Positions 44,362 through 54,541 of a DNA stretch of 64,000 nt are shown here, in pieces. The stretch spans positions 15,332,512-15,396,511 of the forward strand of contig CM073330.1 in assembly GCA_037043015.1 (NCBI GenBank). The letters are read 5' to 3'. Source of the DNA: Bryum argenteum. Taxonomy: Eukaryota > Streptophyta > Bryopsida > Bryales > Bryaceae. The position numbers were made by a program, and so were the translations under genes. The notes under the pieces are model-generated. The model was given only the letters and a program-made list of their open reading frames with translations. It ran no database searches and was not told where the DNA came from. Each line of letters begins with the position of its first letter. Positions within the stretch are counted from its first letter, which is position 1.

Positions 44362-44671
44362 TGTTGAAGGTTAGATTGCTCGTAGTTATAAGAGCATCTA
44401 ATAGTTATTAGAGTGTATTTATGTGAGGTATAAAGGCTAGGTCTTAGTCCTCTAGATTGTGTGAAGAGGGCTGGTCCTAAGAGCCTTAGAGAGTGGAGAG
44501 AGGCCTTAGCCTCTCGGTTATCCCATATTGATTGTAGCACCATGTGCCTACTTATGGATATATAAGGAAGGGTTTGGAATGAGTATGCATCTCATTCAAG
44601 CATTCATTGCTCTACTTGTTTGTAAGCTTTGATTGTTTGTATTCCTTCTCTCTCTCTATTGAGCTTCAATA
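44362..44671 (+). repeat. B1 5' LTR
   Basis: 310 bp, TGTTGAAGGTTAGATTGC to GAGCTTCAATA. A TATATAA box lies at 44559-44565 (GGATATATAAGGAAGGG), suited to starting the element transcript about 30 bp downstream. Confidence 0.9.
44559..44565 (+). promoter_or_regulatory. TATA box in B1 5' LTR
   Basis: TATATAA in the context TATGGATATATAAGGAAGG, conserved in the B0 (near 19720) and B1 3' (49714-49720) LTRs. Probable core promoter of family-B elements. Confidence 0.6.
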
Positions 44672-45491
44672 GAAGTTGATCCGCAAGTGCCTTGATGTTG
44701 TTGATGTGCTCCAACAAGTCAGCCCCTTCTTCCATCTTGATTGTTTGTATTCCTTCTCTCTCTCTATTCCAACTCAACCTCACTACAAGAGGTGGTTACA
44801 ACCATTTGGAGGCGTTTTGTGGGGATTTGGAGTATTTGGAGGCAATTGGAGTGCTTTGAAGGTGTTTGGAGGTCTCTTGAAGGCATTGGAGGATTGTAAG
44901 CTTCCTTTTGTCTTACTTTGAGTGTCTCTAACACAAGGAGGTGCTGATTTGCATTTTTTGGCTACCAAATCCCTTGTTTGGAGTAGTTTTGAGCTTTGGA
45001 GTGCTATTTGTGAGTTACTTGAGTGCACTTGAAGTTTTGAGGGCTGATTCTAACACTTGGGGTGCATGTGTGCACACACGGGGCTGATTTGTGCATTTGT
45101 GGTGCTAAAGTGGTGCTTTGAGACTCCTTAGCTTAGATTTGAGTGTTTTGAAGGTCTAGAAGCTTTGTTGACATTGATTGAGGGCTGATCTAGTGGAGAG
45201 CGTGCACAAGTGCTCATTTGTGTGCAATAGGGGCTGATTTGAGTGCTTTGAGGTGCATACTAAAATTTTGAGTGTTGGAGAGATCTAGATCTAGCATTTG
45301 GAGGTCAAATAGCTTGAGTGTGATCTGATTTGAGTGGAAGCAAGTGGATCTTGCTTGTTTGAGTGTTGGAGAGGCTGATTGTGCATTGTTGTGTGCACAA
45401 GTGTGTTTGCACACTCCTAAGGGGCTGATTTGAGTGCTTAGGTGGTAGATTTGAGTTGTTGGTGTTGTAAGGGCAGCGTTTGTATCTAGCG
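44672..45491 (+). repeat. B1 leader with inverted gag and leader pieces
   Basis: No primer-binding site follows the LTR. Instead 44672-44727 is antisense B gag (GCCTTGATGTTGTTGATGTG, CTTCCATCTTGATTG). Next comes a second copy of the LTR tail (about 44728-44766), an antisense scrap of the leader start (CCAACTCAACCTCACTACAAG), then the normal sense leader (TTGGAGG repeats, GGGCTGATTT units, GATCTAGATCTAGCATTTGG). Without a primer site this copy could not start reverse transcription as written. Confidence 0.75.
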
Positions 45492-47180
45492 ATGACCTCT
45501 TTTGAAGGTGAGAGTGTAAGGGTGCTTGAAAAGTTCAATGGCAACAACTTCCACCTTTGGAAGTTTAAGATGAACTTGGCGCTCTCTGGGATGGACTTGT
45601 GGGAGATTGTTGAAGGCACGGAGGAGGCACCACCATCTCACGCAAGTGAGAAGGACAAGAAGGAGTACCAAAGGCGGGTGCGCAAGGCTATGTCTATGAT
45701 CGGGCTCAACTTGGTGGATGCGCAACTTGCGCACATCAAGAGTTGTAAGAGTCCAGCGGAAGCATGGAGCGTACTTTGCAACATCCACGAAACGAAGAGC
45801 TTGTCCAACATTCTCTATTTGAGGCGCAAGTTCTTCACAATCAAGATGGAAGAAGGGGCTGACCTTTTGGAGCACATCAACAACATCAAGGCGCGCTATG
45901 GATCAGCTCGCATGCTTGGATGTGCCAATGAGAGAGGAAGACATTGTGATGACATTGCTTGATAGCTTGCCTTCTTCATTTGAGCATTTAATCACGGCAT
46001 TAGAGACGTTGCAACTTGCTGACCTTAAGATAGAGTTTGTGGTGGCTATGTTGATGCATGAAGTGTCCAAGAGGAAGGAGAAGGGTGCTCAAAGTGGTGA
46101 GGCAGCGTTGGTGGCCACCCAAAACAAAGGGAGGATGCAAAATGGCCCAAGGACGTGCTTCAATTGTGGCAAACCGGGCCATATTGCAAGGTATTGCTTT
46201 CGAAACAATAAGAAGGAGAAGGAGAGTGCGAATGTTGCAAGCAACAACCACAATGATGCGGATTATGCGTTTCTAAGCGTAAGTGTTGTAAGCGATTACC
46301 ACATTGAGGAGGAGCATGCTTTTGCTTGTAATGACGGAGATGACAACACCATGGCCAAGTGGATCATGGATTCGGGAGCCACCAAGCACATGACATCGCA
46401 TAGGGCAGCGTTTCAAACCTATGAAGTATTATCACCACCACGAAATGTGCATTTGGGAGATGATAGCATTGTGCATGCGGTTGGTGTGGGAACCATTGTT
46501 GAAGAGGTGATGGTGATGGGAGTCAAGCACAAGATCAACATGAAGGAGGTCCTTCACATCCCCAAGTTCAAGAGGAACTTGATTTTGGTTGTTAGGCTTG
46601 CTTTGAATGGTTTAAAGGTGGAGTTTGATGATGATGCATGCATTGTAAGGGCAAGAGATAGAAAAGTGGTTGCTAGATTGCCTAGAGAGGGGAATTTGTA
46701 TGAAATGCCCTTCTCCATGCATGATTTGGCAAATGTGGCACACCAAATGCCACAATCAGCCCCTTTGGAGCTATGGCATCGACGCCTTGGGCATTTGAAT
46801 GTGAATAGTGTCAAGGCGCTTCAAAGCATGGTCAATGGCATGCAAATCAAGGATGGTGCATCAAATTCAGCGATTTGTGAGGGGTGCATTGAAGGCAAGC
46901 TCTCAAGGACTCCATTTCCAAGTGAGGGAGGTCAGCGTGCAAGCAAGCCATTGGAGTTGGTACATTCGGACGTTTGTGGTTCATTTAAGACCATTTCAAT
47001 GGGTGGTTGCTTGTACTTTGTTACATTTATTGATGATTTCTCTAGGAAGATGTGGGTGTATGTGTTGAAGTCCAAGGGAGAGGTGTTTGCCAAGTTTGTG
47101 GAGTTCAAGGCTCTTGTGGAGAAGCAATCGGAGCACAAGATCAAGGTGTTTCGATCCGACAATGGAGGGGAGTTTACTTC
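45492..47180 (+). pseudogene. B1 gag, protease, GAG-pre-integrase and integrase start
   Basis: ATG 45492 starts MTSFEGESVRVLEKFNGNNF. The gag domain continues to a frameshift near 45893 (GGCGCGCTATGGATCAG for a segment encoding KALADQ). The following frame has the gag end, zinc knuckle CFNCGKPGHIARYC (about 46159), protease MDSGATKHMTSH (about 46369), LWHRRLGHLNVNSV, HSDVCGSFKT, VTFIDDFSRKMWVY and FRSDNGGEF. A base lost near 47177 breaks integrase just after SDNGGEF. Confidence 0.88.
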
Positions 47181-47450
47181 AAGGCTTTTGAACACTTCTT
47201 GCAAGAAAACGGCATCGAAAGGCAACTATCTACACCATACACACCACAACAAAATGGAGTGGCGGAACGTGCAAATCGAACGATTGTGGAGATGGCGAGA
47301 GCATGCTACACCACCAAAACCTCAACAAGAACCTTTGGGCGGAAGCGGTGGTTACAGACGGTGTATACACGCAATAGGTGTCCAACAAGTGCACTTGTTG
47401 GAAAGACACCAAGAGGCGTGGAGTGGTAAGAGGCCCTTTTTATTACACAC
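47181..47450 (+). pseudogene. B1 integrase, C-terminal part of the core
   Basis: Read in a different frame from its neighbours: KAFEHFLQENGIERQLSTPY, TPQQNGVAERANRTIVEMAR (the Glu of the D,D-35-E triad), then a second break around 47330-47440 before RVFGCIAYAKVPD. Three frame changes in 270 bp keep this copy from making integrase. Confidence 0.75.
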
Positions 47451-49529
47451 TTGCGTGTGTTTGGATGTATTGCATATGCGAAGGTGCCGGATGCAAAGCG
47501 CACTAAACTAGATGCAAAGAGCACAAAGTGTTTGTTTCTTGGCTATTGTGAAGGCACCAAGGCATATAGATTGATGTGCTTGGAGACTAAGAAGATCCTC
47601 AAGTGTCGTGATGTGGTGTTTGCGGAGGAGGCCACTTGTAAAGATGCAAATGTGGAGATGCATCCAAGTGGGAGTATTGAGCCACCAAGTGTGATTTTGG
47701 TGGATGCACCTTCAATTTCAGCGCGTGTTGTTGAAGAGACACAAGAGAGACAAGAGAAGGAGGTGGTGGAGGAGAGACAAGAAGTACAACCACCACATGA
47801 GGAGATTGGAGAGGGGCAACGAACACAAGGTTCAAGGTACCCCACAAGGGAGAGGCGGCCGCTTGGCGATTGGTGGATGAACCACATTCTCCCACCACCT
47901 AGTGAGGTAGAACGTGCAAATGTGGCTTGTTTTGATGATCCTTTAACTTTGGGTGATGCTTTGCAAAGTGTGGATGCAAGCAAGTGGGAGTTGGCCATGC
48001 AAGAGGAGTATGCATCTCTAATGGCCAATGGCACATGGGAGTTGGCCCCATTGCCAAAAGGCCGCAAAAGTGTTGGTTGTAAGTGGGTGTTTAGGACCAA
48101 GAGGGATGCACAAGGCAACGTGGTGCGTTACAAGGCACGTTTGGTGGCAAGGGGTTTCTCTCAAGTGGAGGGTGTTGATTTTCATGATACCTTTGCGCCC
48201 GTGGCCAAGTTTACCACCATACGATGCATGTTGGCGATTGGGGCAGCCATGGACTTGGAGATTCACCAAATGGATGTCAAGACGGCGTTCTTGAATGGTG
48301 AGTTGGAGGAGGACATCTACATGGACCAGCCCCTTGGCTTTGTGGAGGAGGGCACCCAACACCTTGTTTGCAAGCTCAAGAAGTCGTTGTATGGGCTCAA
48401 GCAATCACCAAGGGCATGGTACCAAAGGATTGACTTGTTGTTCTTCATCAAAGAAGGCTTTTCTAGAAGCCATGCGGATCACTCCTTGTATGTAAAGCAA
48501 ACTAAGGAGTTCTTGTTGATTGTGATCATCTATGTAGATGATTTGATTATCTTGGCTAGTGATGATGCGGTTTTGAAGTGGTTGAAGGCCAAACTTGAGA
48601 AGGAGTTTGAGATGAGTGATCTTGGGCCTTTGGAGTTTTGCCTTGGTGTTACATTTGAGCGCAATCGCAGCGCACGCACCATCACCATGAGCCAAGGCAA
48701 GTACATCGAGGAGGTGCTCAAGCGGTTCAACATGGAGCAATGCAAGCCCATTGGCACCCCTCTTGATGTGAAGGGGTCATTGTTGAAGCTTTCGGATGAG
48801 GAGTTCAAGGAGGTTGAAGAAGAGATGAAGGCCATTCCATACAAGGCAGCGGTGGGGTCGTTGATGTATGCAATGGTGGCCACAAGGGCTGACCTTGCAT
48901 TTCCGGTGAGCATGGTGAGCCAATTCATGGCAAAGGCTGGTCCTCAACATTGGATGGCGGTAAAACGCATCTTGAGGTACTTGAAAGGCACCATTGACTA
49001 CAAATTGTGCCTTGGTGGTAAGGACATTGAATTGAGAGGATATTGCGATGCGGATTGGGCGGGTGATTTGAATGAGCGCCGGTCCACTACGGGGTATGTG
49101 TTCTTTGTAGGAGATGGTGCAATCTCGTGGAATTGCAAGAGGCAACCCACGATAGCGGTGTCTACTACGGAGGCAGAGTATATAGCAACAAGCCATTGCT
49201 TGAAGGAGGCATTGTGGCTGCGGCAACTATTGGAGGATGTTGGATTGGTGCAAAGAGGAGCCACGAGGATCATGTGCGACAACCAAGGGTGTATTGCGCT
49301 TGCCAAGGATCCAAAGCACCACTCTCGTACGAAGCACATTGATGTGCAACACCACTTCATTCGAGAGAAGGTGGAGGATGGAGAAGTAAGCATGTGGTAT
49401 TGTCCAACGGAGGAGATGGTGGCTGATGTGTTGACCAAGGCGCTTGCTAAGGTGAGGCACGAGAAGCTAACAAAGGCGATGGGATTGCGAGGAGGTAACT
49501 ACTCGCAAAGTGGGAGTGTTGAAGATTAG
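47451..49529 (+). CDS. B1 reverse transcriptase-RNase H, intact 692-codon frame
   Basis: The longest open frame in the window. It opens inside the integrase C-terminal block (RVFGCIAYAKVPDAKRTKLDA), passes the Glu-rich linker, then RT: WELAMQEEYASLMANGTWEL, CKWVFRTKRDAQGN, RLVARGFSQVEGVDF, VKTAFLNGELEEDIYMDQPLGF, catalytic YVDD at 48531-48542, LGPLEFCLGVTFERN, and RNase H with GYCDADWAGD, STTEAEYIATSHCLKEA and DNQGCIALAKDPKHHSR. The stop lies 11-13 bases into the 3' LTR. In copia elements this region is released from a polyprotein by the protease. No separate start is expected. All visible catalytic motifs are kept. Confidence 0.92.
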   Translation: MRVFGCIAYAKVPDAKRTKLDAKSTKCLFLGYCEGTKAYRLMCLETKKILKCRDVVFAEEATCKDANVEMHPSGSIEPPSVILVDAPSISARVVEETQERQEKEVVEERQEVQPPHEEIGEGQRTQGSRYPTRERRPLGDWWMNHILPPPSEVERANVACFDDPLTLGDALQSVDASKWELAMQEEYASLMANGTWELAPLPKGRKSVGCKWVFRTKRDAQGNVVRYKARLVARGFSQVEGVDFHDTFAPVAKFTTIRCMLAIGAAMDLEIHQMDVKTAFLNGELEEDIYMDQPLGFVEEGTQHLVCKLKKSLYGLKQSPRAWYQRIDLLFFIKEGFSRSHADHSLYVKQTKEFLLIVIIYVDDLIILASDDAVLKWLKAKLEKEFEMSDLGPLEFCLGVTFERNRSARTITMSQGKYIEEVLKRFNMEQCKPIGTPLDVKGSLLKLSDEEFKEVEEEMKAIPYKAAVGSLMYAMVATRADLAFPVSMVSQFMAKAGPQHWMAVKRILRYLKGTIDYKLCLGGKDIELRGYCDADWAGDLNERRSTTGYVFFVGDGAISWNCKRQPTIAVSTTEAEYIATSHCLKEALWLRQLLEDVGLVQRGATRIMCDNQGCIALAKDPKHHSRTKHIDVQHHFIREKVEDGEVSMWYCPTEEMVADVLTKALAKVRHEKLTKAMGLRGGNYSQSGSVED

Positions 49530-49815
49530 ATTGCTCGTAGTTATAAGAGCATCCAATAGTTATTAGAGTGTATTTATGTGAGGTATAAAGGCTAGGTCTT
49601 AGTCCTCTAGAGTGTGTGAAGAGGGCTGGTCCTAAGAGCCTTAGAGAGTGGAGAGAGGCCTTAGCCTCTCGGTTATCCCATATTGATTGTAGCACCATGT
49701 GCCTACATATGGATATATAAGCAAGGGCTTGGAATGAGTATGCATCTAATTCAAGCATTCATTGCTCTACTTGTTTGTAAGCTTTGATTGTTTGTATTCC
49801 TTCTCTCTCTCTATT
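49517..49815 (+). repeat. B1 3' LTR (3' end lost)
   Basis: It begins TGTTGAAGATTAGATTGC and matches the 5' LTR closely, but stops at CTCTCTCTATT. The last 11 bp and any target duplication are missing. A3 RT-start sequence (AGAGGTGTTGAATTG) follows within a few bases, so a deletion spans the LTR end and part of A3. TATA box at 49714-49720. Confidence 0.85.
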
Positions 49816-49954
49816 ACAGAGGTGTTGAATTGTAGAGATGCAAGCAAGTGGGAGGTAGCTATGAATGCTGATGTGCTAACCAAGGCCCTTGGAAAGTCTT
49901 GAACTTGATTGAGAAGATGGGCCTTGTTGCCTTTGCCCACTAGCAAAGTGGGAG
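49816..49954 (+). pseudogene. A3 RT start joined to RNase H end
   Basis: It reads GAGGTGTTGAATTG...GCAAGCAAGTGGGAGG (RT start) directly followed by GCTGATGTGCTAACCAAGGC (RNase H end). The RT body and most of RNase H, about 1.4 kb, are absent. It is followed by the purine tract and the 3' LTR. Confidence 0.8.
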
Positions 49955-50199
49955 TGTTGAGAAACATGTACCTATTAGAGTAGATAGTGTACATGGAGGC
50001 ATAGGAGTAGAACTATGCAATAAGTTAGTTCATAGACTCCATAAGGTGTTGCTTGTAGTCAAATGCAGCCCTTAGTGGTGAGTTATCCAACATGGTTAGG
50101 AGATATGTAGAGGAGGCTTCCTCCTACTTGTATTCAGCCCTTGCATGCCTGAAGTTATCCAATACCATCTAAGTAAAGTCTTTCCCTTCAATCTCAATA
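49955..50199 (+). repeat. A3 3' LTR
   Basis: 245 bp, TGTTGAGAAACATG to TCTCAATA. It differs from the A3 5' LTR at only a handful of positions (for example the second base, TAGAGTAG/TAGAGTGG, CAAATGCAGCCC/CCAAGGCAGCCG). It is followed by the duplication CAAGC. Confidence 0.92.
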
Positions 50200-50204
50200 C
50201 AAGC

Positions 50205-50432
50205 CTCCTAGGCCAAAGATTCACTAGCTCCTCATGGGCTGATCCTTGAGCCACACAAGCAAATGAACTCCCATTCACCTTGGTGAATTGAACTAGATAC
50301 AAATTGCTCTCACGAGGGGCTGATGCAATTAAAGCACCACTTGGTGACCTCACAACACACCCCACATTGTTGAATTGCACCTTCACACCTCCCATAGCCA
50401 ATTTGCTTACCGAAAGCGAGTTGGCATGCAAC
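50205..50432 (-). pseudogene. A4 GAG-pre-integrase fragment
   Basis: Minus-strand continuation of A4 to the right of A3: LHANSLSVSKLAMGGVKVQFNN, VRSPSGALIASAPRE, TKVNGSSFACVAQGSAHEELVNLW. It is cut at 50432 by the A5 5' LTR. The rest of A4 (protease, gag, leader, 5' LTR) should lie beyond the right end of the window. Confidence 0.8.
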
Positions 50433-50678
50433 TGTTGAGACACATGTACCTATTGGAGTAGATAGTGTACATGGAGTGGTAGCAGTAGAACTACACACTT
50501 AGTTAGTTCGTAGACTCCATTAGGTGTTGCTTGTAGTCAAAGGCAGCCCATAGTGGTGAGTTATCCCACATGGTTAGGAGACAAGTAAAGGAGGCTTCCT
50601 CCTACTTGTATTCAGCCCATGCATGGCTGATGTTATCCAATACCATCTCAGTAAAGTCTTTCCCTTCAAATCTTAATA
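50433..50678 (+). repeat. A5 5' LTR
   Basis: 246 bp, TGTTGAGACACATGTACC to AATCTTAATA. It mixes A1-type (TTAGTTCGTAGACTCC) and A-prime-type (AAAGTCTTTCCC, GATGTTATCC) features. The primer site follows at 50679. Confidence 0.9.
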
Positions 50679-50982
50679 GGTTATGGGCCCAGGCACGTGG
50701 TGGTGCGCTTGAAGGAGAAATTCAGATCATTTGGAGAGGATCGTGGAGTTTGTGGGACAAAACCAGCCTTGTTTACATGTGCACCTTCAAACCAATTGGT
50801 GTAAGTCCATTTCCAATGGAGAAGTCTTGAAGTGCATTTTCTTTGGAGTTTGTTGGCTGAAGTTGAAGTTGTTGAGTGCATTTGAGTGTGAGGTTGTGTT
50901 TTAAGAGAGATCACACCTTGTTAGGGCTGGTTGCATGCTCTTTCATTGAGTTTGTGCTTAGATTTGCACATTGGGAGCCAAT

Positions 50983-51293
50983 TATTGAAGCTCAATAGAG
51001 GGTGAGAGAGAATACAAACATCAAAACTTACACACAAGGTAGAGCAATGAATGCTTGAATGAGATACATACTCATTCGAAGCCCTTGCTTATGTATCCAT
51101 AGGTAGGCACATTGTGCTACAAACAATATGGGATAACCGAGAGGCTAAGTCCTCTCTTCTCTCTCTAAGGCTTTTAGGACCAGCCCTCTTCACACACCCT
51201 AGAGGACTAAGGCCTAGCCTCTATTACATACTCTAACATACTCTAATAACTATTAGTTGCTCTTATAAACTACGAGCAACCTAATCTCTAACA
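50983..51293 (-). repeat. B2 3' LTR
   Basis: 311 bp, in minus orientation TATTGAAGCTCAATAGAGG to AATCTCTAACA. The purine tract lies inside it (reverse complement CTCCCACTTTGCGAGTAG). Confidence 0.93.
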
Positions 51294-51724
51294 CTCCCAC
51301 TTTGCGAGTAGTTTTCTCTCGCAAACTCATCTCCTTGTGCCTCACCTTGGTAAACGCCTTGGTCAACATATCACCCACTATGTCCTCCATTTGGTAATAC
51401 GTCAAGCTCTCCTCTCCATCCTCTAACAATCTTGCGCGCATTTGGCAACAAAGCCAATTCCCATGTGCCATTGGACATACTAGATGTCTACTTGTCTTGT
51501 TTCGTCAACTCCCACTTGCTTGTTTGCATTTGCACAAGTGACCTCCTCTCCCTTATTGGATACCATGGGCCTTGTGCACGCTGCCCCTCTTCAATCTTCC
51601 TCATGTGATTCAACCTCCACATCCTCCTCTTGTGTCTCTTTCGGCTCTTGCTCTCATTTAGGCTCTTCTCCAACTTGAGCCTCTTGTACAACGCACGCTG
51701 AAATTGGAGTTGCATCCACCCCAA
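51294..51724 (-). pseudogene. B2 pol scraps
   Basis: In sense order: remains of the Glu/Pro linker, then DASKWEL-like sequence of the RT start (about 51510-51540), a small piece near GTWEL (about 51450-51475), then the RNase H end (GEESLTYYQMEDIVGDMLTKAF, 51300-51420). Several deletions separate these scraps and no catalytic residue is left. Confidence 0.7.
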
Positions 51725-53188
51725 TCACCATAGTGGCTCCAAACTCCCACTTGGATGCATCTCCACATTCGCATCTCGACAAGTGGCCTCCTCCGCAATC
51801 ACCACATCACGAGTCGCTGATTTTGATGTACTATTCTTGATTTGCATGCCATTTACCATCCTTTCAAGGACCTTCAAATTCTTCACATTCAAATGCCCAA
51901 GGCGCCTATGGCGTAGCTCCAAAGGCGCTGATTGTGGCATTTGGTGTGCCACATTGGCCATATCATGCATAGAGAAGGGCATTTGATACAAACTCCCTTC
52001 TCTTGGCAATCTAGCAATCACCTTCCTATTTGCAGCCCTCACAATGCATGCATCATCATCAAACTCCACCTTTAAGCCATTAAGAGCAAGCTTTGCTATG
52101 GATAACAAATTTCTCTTTAACTTTGGGATGTGGAGAACCTCCTTTATGTTGATTTTGTGCTTTACTCCCATCACCTTCACCTCCTCAACAATGGTGCCGA
52201 CTCCGACTGCATGCACAATACTACCATCTCCCAAGTGCACATTTCGTGGTGGTGATAGTACCTCATATGTTTGAAATGTTGCCCTATGAGGTGACATGTG
52301 CTTGGTGGCTCCCGAATCCATGATCCACTTGGCCATGGTGTTGTCATCTCCATCTCCATTAGCAAAGGCATGCTCTTCCCTCATCTTGTCTTTGTTTGCA
52401 ACAACGGCGCTTAATAACGCAGAATCCTCCTCATTGTCTTGGTTTCTTGCAACATTGGCACTCTCCTTCTCCTTCATCTTGTTTAAGAAGCAATGCCTTG
52501 CAATGTGGCCCGGTTTGCCACAATTGAAGCACAACCTTGGGCCATTTTGCATCCTCGCTTTGTTTTGGGCCGCCACCAACGCTGCCTCACCACTTTGAGC
52601 ACCCTTCTCCTTCCGCTTGGACACTTCATGCATCAACCTTGACACCACAAACTCCATTGTAAGGTCAGCAAGGTTTAAGGTCTCTAAAGCGGTGATCAAA
52701 CTCTCAAATGAAGGTGGCAAGCTATCCAACAACGTCATCACTATATCGTCCTCCTTCATGGGCACTTCCAAGCAAGCGAGCTGATCGGCGAGTGCCTTGA
52801 TGTTGTTGATGTGCTCCAACAAGTCAGCGCCTTCCTCCATCTTGATTGTGAAGAACTTGCGCCTCAAGAAGAGGATGTTGGCCAAACTTCTTGTTTCATG
52901 GATGTTGCAAAGCACCTTCCATGCTTCCGCTGGTCCTTTGCAACTCTTGATGTGAGCAAGTTGCGCATCCACCAAGTTGAGCCCAATCATGGACATGGCC
53001 TTCCTCACCCTTCTTTGGTACTCCTTCTTGTCCTTGTCACTTGCATCAGATGGTGGGGCCTCCTCCGTGCCTTCAACAATCTCCCACAAGTCCATGGAAT
53101 CGAGTGCCAAGTTCATCTTGAACTTCCACAAGTTGAAGTTGGTGCCATTGAACTTCTCAAGCACCCTAATACCCTCCAAGGAAGCCAT
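51725..53188 (-). CDS. B2 gag-protease-GAG-pre-integrase, intact 488-codon frame
   Basis: ATG at 53188 (MASLEGIRVLEKFNGTNF), matching the start used in the other B copies. In order: gag domain (residues about 1-215: WKFKMNLALDSMDLWEIVEG, CNIHETRSLANILFLRRKFF), zinc knuckle CFNCGKPGHIARHC, protease with WIMDSGATKHMSPH (catalytic DSG) and its flap-side region HLGDGSIVHAVGVGT, then GAG-pre-integrase LRHRRLGHLNVKNL (first His replaced by Arg). The frame then jumps by deletion to DVVIAEEATCRDANVEMHPS of the linker and stops. The product could assemble particles and cleave proteins but not copy or insert DNA. It is one of the few uninterrupted retroelement genes here. Confidence 0.9.
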   Translation of the reverse strand: MASLEGIRVLEKFNGTNFNLWKFKMNLALDSMDLWEIVEGTEEAPPSDASDKDKKEYQRRVRKAMSMIGLNLVDAQLAHIKSCKGPAEAWKVLCNIHETRSLANILFLRRKFFTIKMEEGADLLEHINNIKALADQLACLEVPMKEDDIVMTLLDSLPPSFESLITALETLNLADLTMEFVVSRLMHEVSKRKEKGAQSGEAALVAAQNKARMQNGPRLCFNCGKPGHIARHCFLNKMKEKESANVARNQDNEEDSALLSAVVANKDKMREEHAFANGDGDDNTMAKWIMDSGATKHMSPHRATFQTYEVLSPPRNVHLGDGSIVHAVGVGTIVEEVKVMGVKHKINIKEVLHIPKLKRNLLSIAKLALNGLKVEFDDDACIVRAANRKVIARLPREGSLYQMPFSMHDMANVAHQMPQSAPLELRHRRLGHLNVKNLKVLERMVNGMQIKNSTSKSATRDVVIAEEATCRDANVEMHPSGSLEPLW

Positions 53189-54527
53189 GGCAAAGCACAA
53201 ACGCTGCCCTAACCACACCAACCACTCAAATCTAGCTTCAAAGACTCAAATCAGCCCTCTTGGAGTGTGCAAACACACTTGTGCACAAAACAATGCACAA
53301 TAAGCCCCTCCAATATTCAAACGAGCAAGATCCACTTGCTCCCACTCAAATCAGATCACACTCAAGCTATTTGACCTCCAAATACTAGATCTAAATCTCT
53401 CCAACACTCTAAAGGTGTAAATGCACCTCAAAGCACTCAAATCAGCCCCTACAAGTGTGCAAACACACTTGAGCACAAAAACAATGCTCAATAAGCCTCC
53501 CCAACACTCAAACAAGCAAGTTTCACTTGCTCCCACTCACATCAGATCTCATTCAAGCTATTTGACCACCAAATGCTAGATCTAGATGTCTAATACACAC
53601 ACAAGGTGTATTTGCACCTCTAAGCACTCAAATCAGCCCTCAATGCCTCCAAATGAGCACTTGTGCACTCTCTACACTAGATCAGCCCTCAATCTATGTC
53701 AAAGAAGCTTCTAGATCAACAAATCACTCAAATCTATGCTTGGAAGCCTCAAGCCACCACTTTTGCACCTCAAAGTGCTCAAATCAGTCCTCAATGCACA
53801 CAAATGAGCACTTGTGCACTCCCTTCACTAGATCAGCCCCCAATATATGTCAAGAAAGCTTGTAGACCTTCAAATCACTCAAAACTAAGCTTAGGAGTCT
53901 CAAATCACCACTTTAGCACCACAATGGATCAAATCAGCCCTTTGTGTGCACACATGCACCCCAAATGCTAGATTCAGCCCTCAATACTTCAAGTGCACTT
54001 CAAGTTGATCACAATTAGCACTCCAAAAGCTCAAAACCACTCCAAACAAAGGATTTGGTAGCCAACAATGCAAATCAGCACCTCCTTGTGTTAGTATCAC
54101 TCTACCTAAGACAAGGGAAGCATACAATACTCCAATGCCTTCAAGAGTCCTCCAAACACCTCCAAAGTGCTTCAATTGCCTCCAAATGCTCTAAATCACC
54201 TCCAAACACCTCCAAACACCTCTAAATGGTTGCAAACACCTCCAAATGGCTCCAAGTGCACCTCCAAAGCTCCAAATGGTTGCAAGCACCTCCAAGTGGT
54301 TGCACACCTCCAAGTGCACCTCCAAAACTCCAAATGGTTGCAAAACAACGTTAAATGCCTCCAAATTACCTCCAAACACATCCAAATGGTTGCAAACACC
54401 TCCAAATGGCTCCAAGTGCACCTCCAAAGCTCCAAGGAGTGCAAATCAGCCCTCCAAGTGTGTGCAACACCTCCTTGACCTCTCCAAGCCTCCAAATGTA
54501 TTCTAACTCAACCTCACTACAAGAGTA
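53189..54527 (-). repeat. B2 leader
   Basis: About 1.3 kb. Next to the primer site lies a dense array of CTCCAAAYGGYTSCAAG-like units on the plus strand (54150-54480, in sense TTTGGAGGTG...CAACCATTTGGAGG). Further from it lie GCACTCAAATCAGCCC units and two AGATCTA stretches (53386, 53577). A segment of about 200 bp carrying TTTGACC..CAAATRCTAGATC is present twice (about 53364 and 53559). Confidence 0.75.
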
Positions 54528-54541
54528 GTGGGCCCATAACC
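54528..54541 (-). other. B2 primer-binding site (half tRNA-iMet type)
   Basis: Sense GGTTATGGGCCCAC directly after the 5' LTR, the same 14 bases as in family A. Confidence 0.8.

Larger units (their letters stand above)
44362..49815 (+). mobile_element. B1: near-complete family-B Ty1/copia element
   Basis: A 5.45-kb plus-strand element. 5' LTR 44362-44671, rearranged leader (44672-45491), gag, protease, integrase, a long intact RT-RNase H frame, purine tract CTCGCAAAGTGGGAG, and 3' LTR 49517-49815 that lacks its last 11 bp (GAGCTTCAATA). No target duplication remains, because the right edge carries a deletion into A3. Its RT frame makes it a candidate helper for RT-less relatives, though gag and integrase are broken by frameshifts. 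Confidence 0.9.
41332..50199 (+). mobile_element. A3: family-A copia element lacking RT, carrying B1
   Basis: LTRs at 41332-41576 and 49955-50199, flanked by the duplication CAAGC (41327-41331 and 50200-50204), inserted in A4. Its own sequence is 41332-44361 (LTR, leader, gag, protease, part of integrase) and 49816-49954 (RT start joined to RNase H end). B1 fills the middle. At 49854-49872 the RT start GGAGGTAGCTATG runs straight into the RNase H end GCTGATGTGCTAACC, the same junction as in A6. DNA between integrase and the RT start was also lost at the B1 right edge. Confidence 0.88.

Noticed and set aside
53189..54480. CTCCAAAT-rich array as a CRISPR or satellite
   Set aside because: Units are degenerate, unevenly spaced and belong to the leader of family-B elements, and there are no unique spacers. 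The DNA is eukaryotic.
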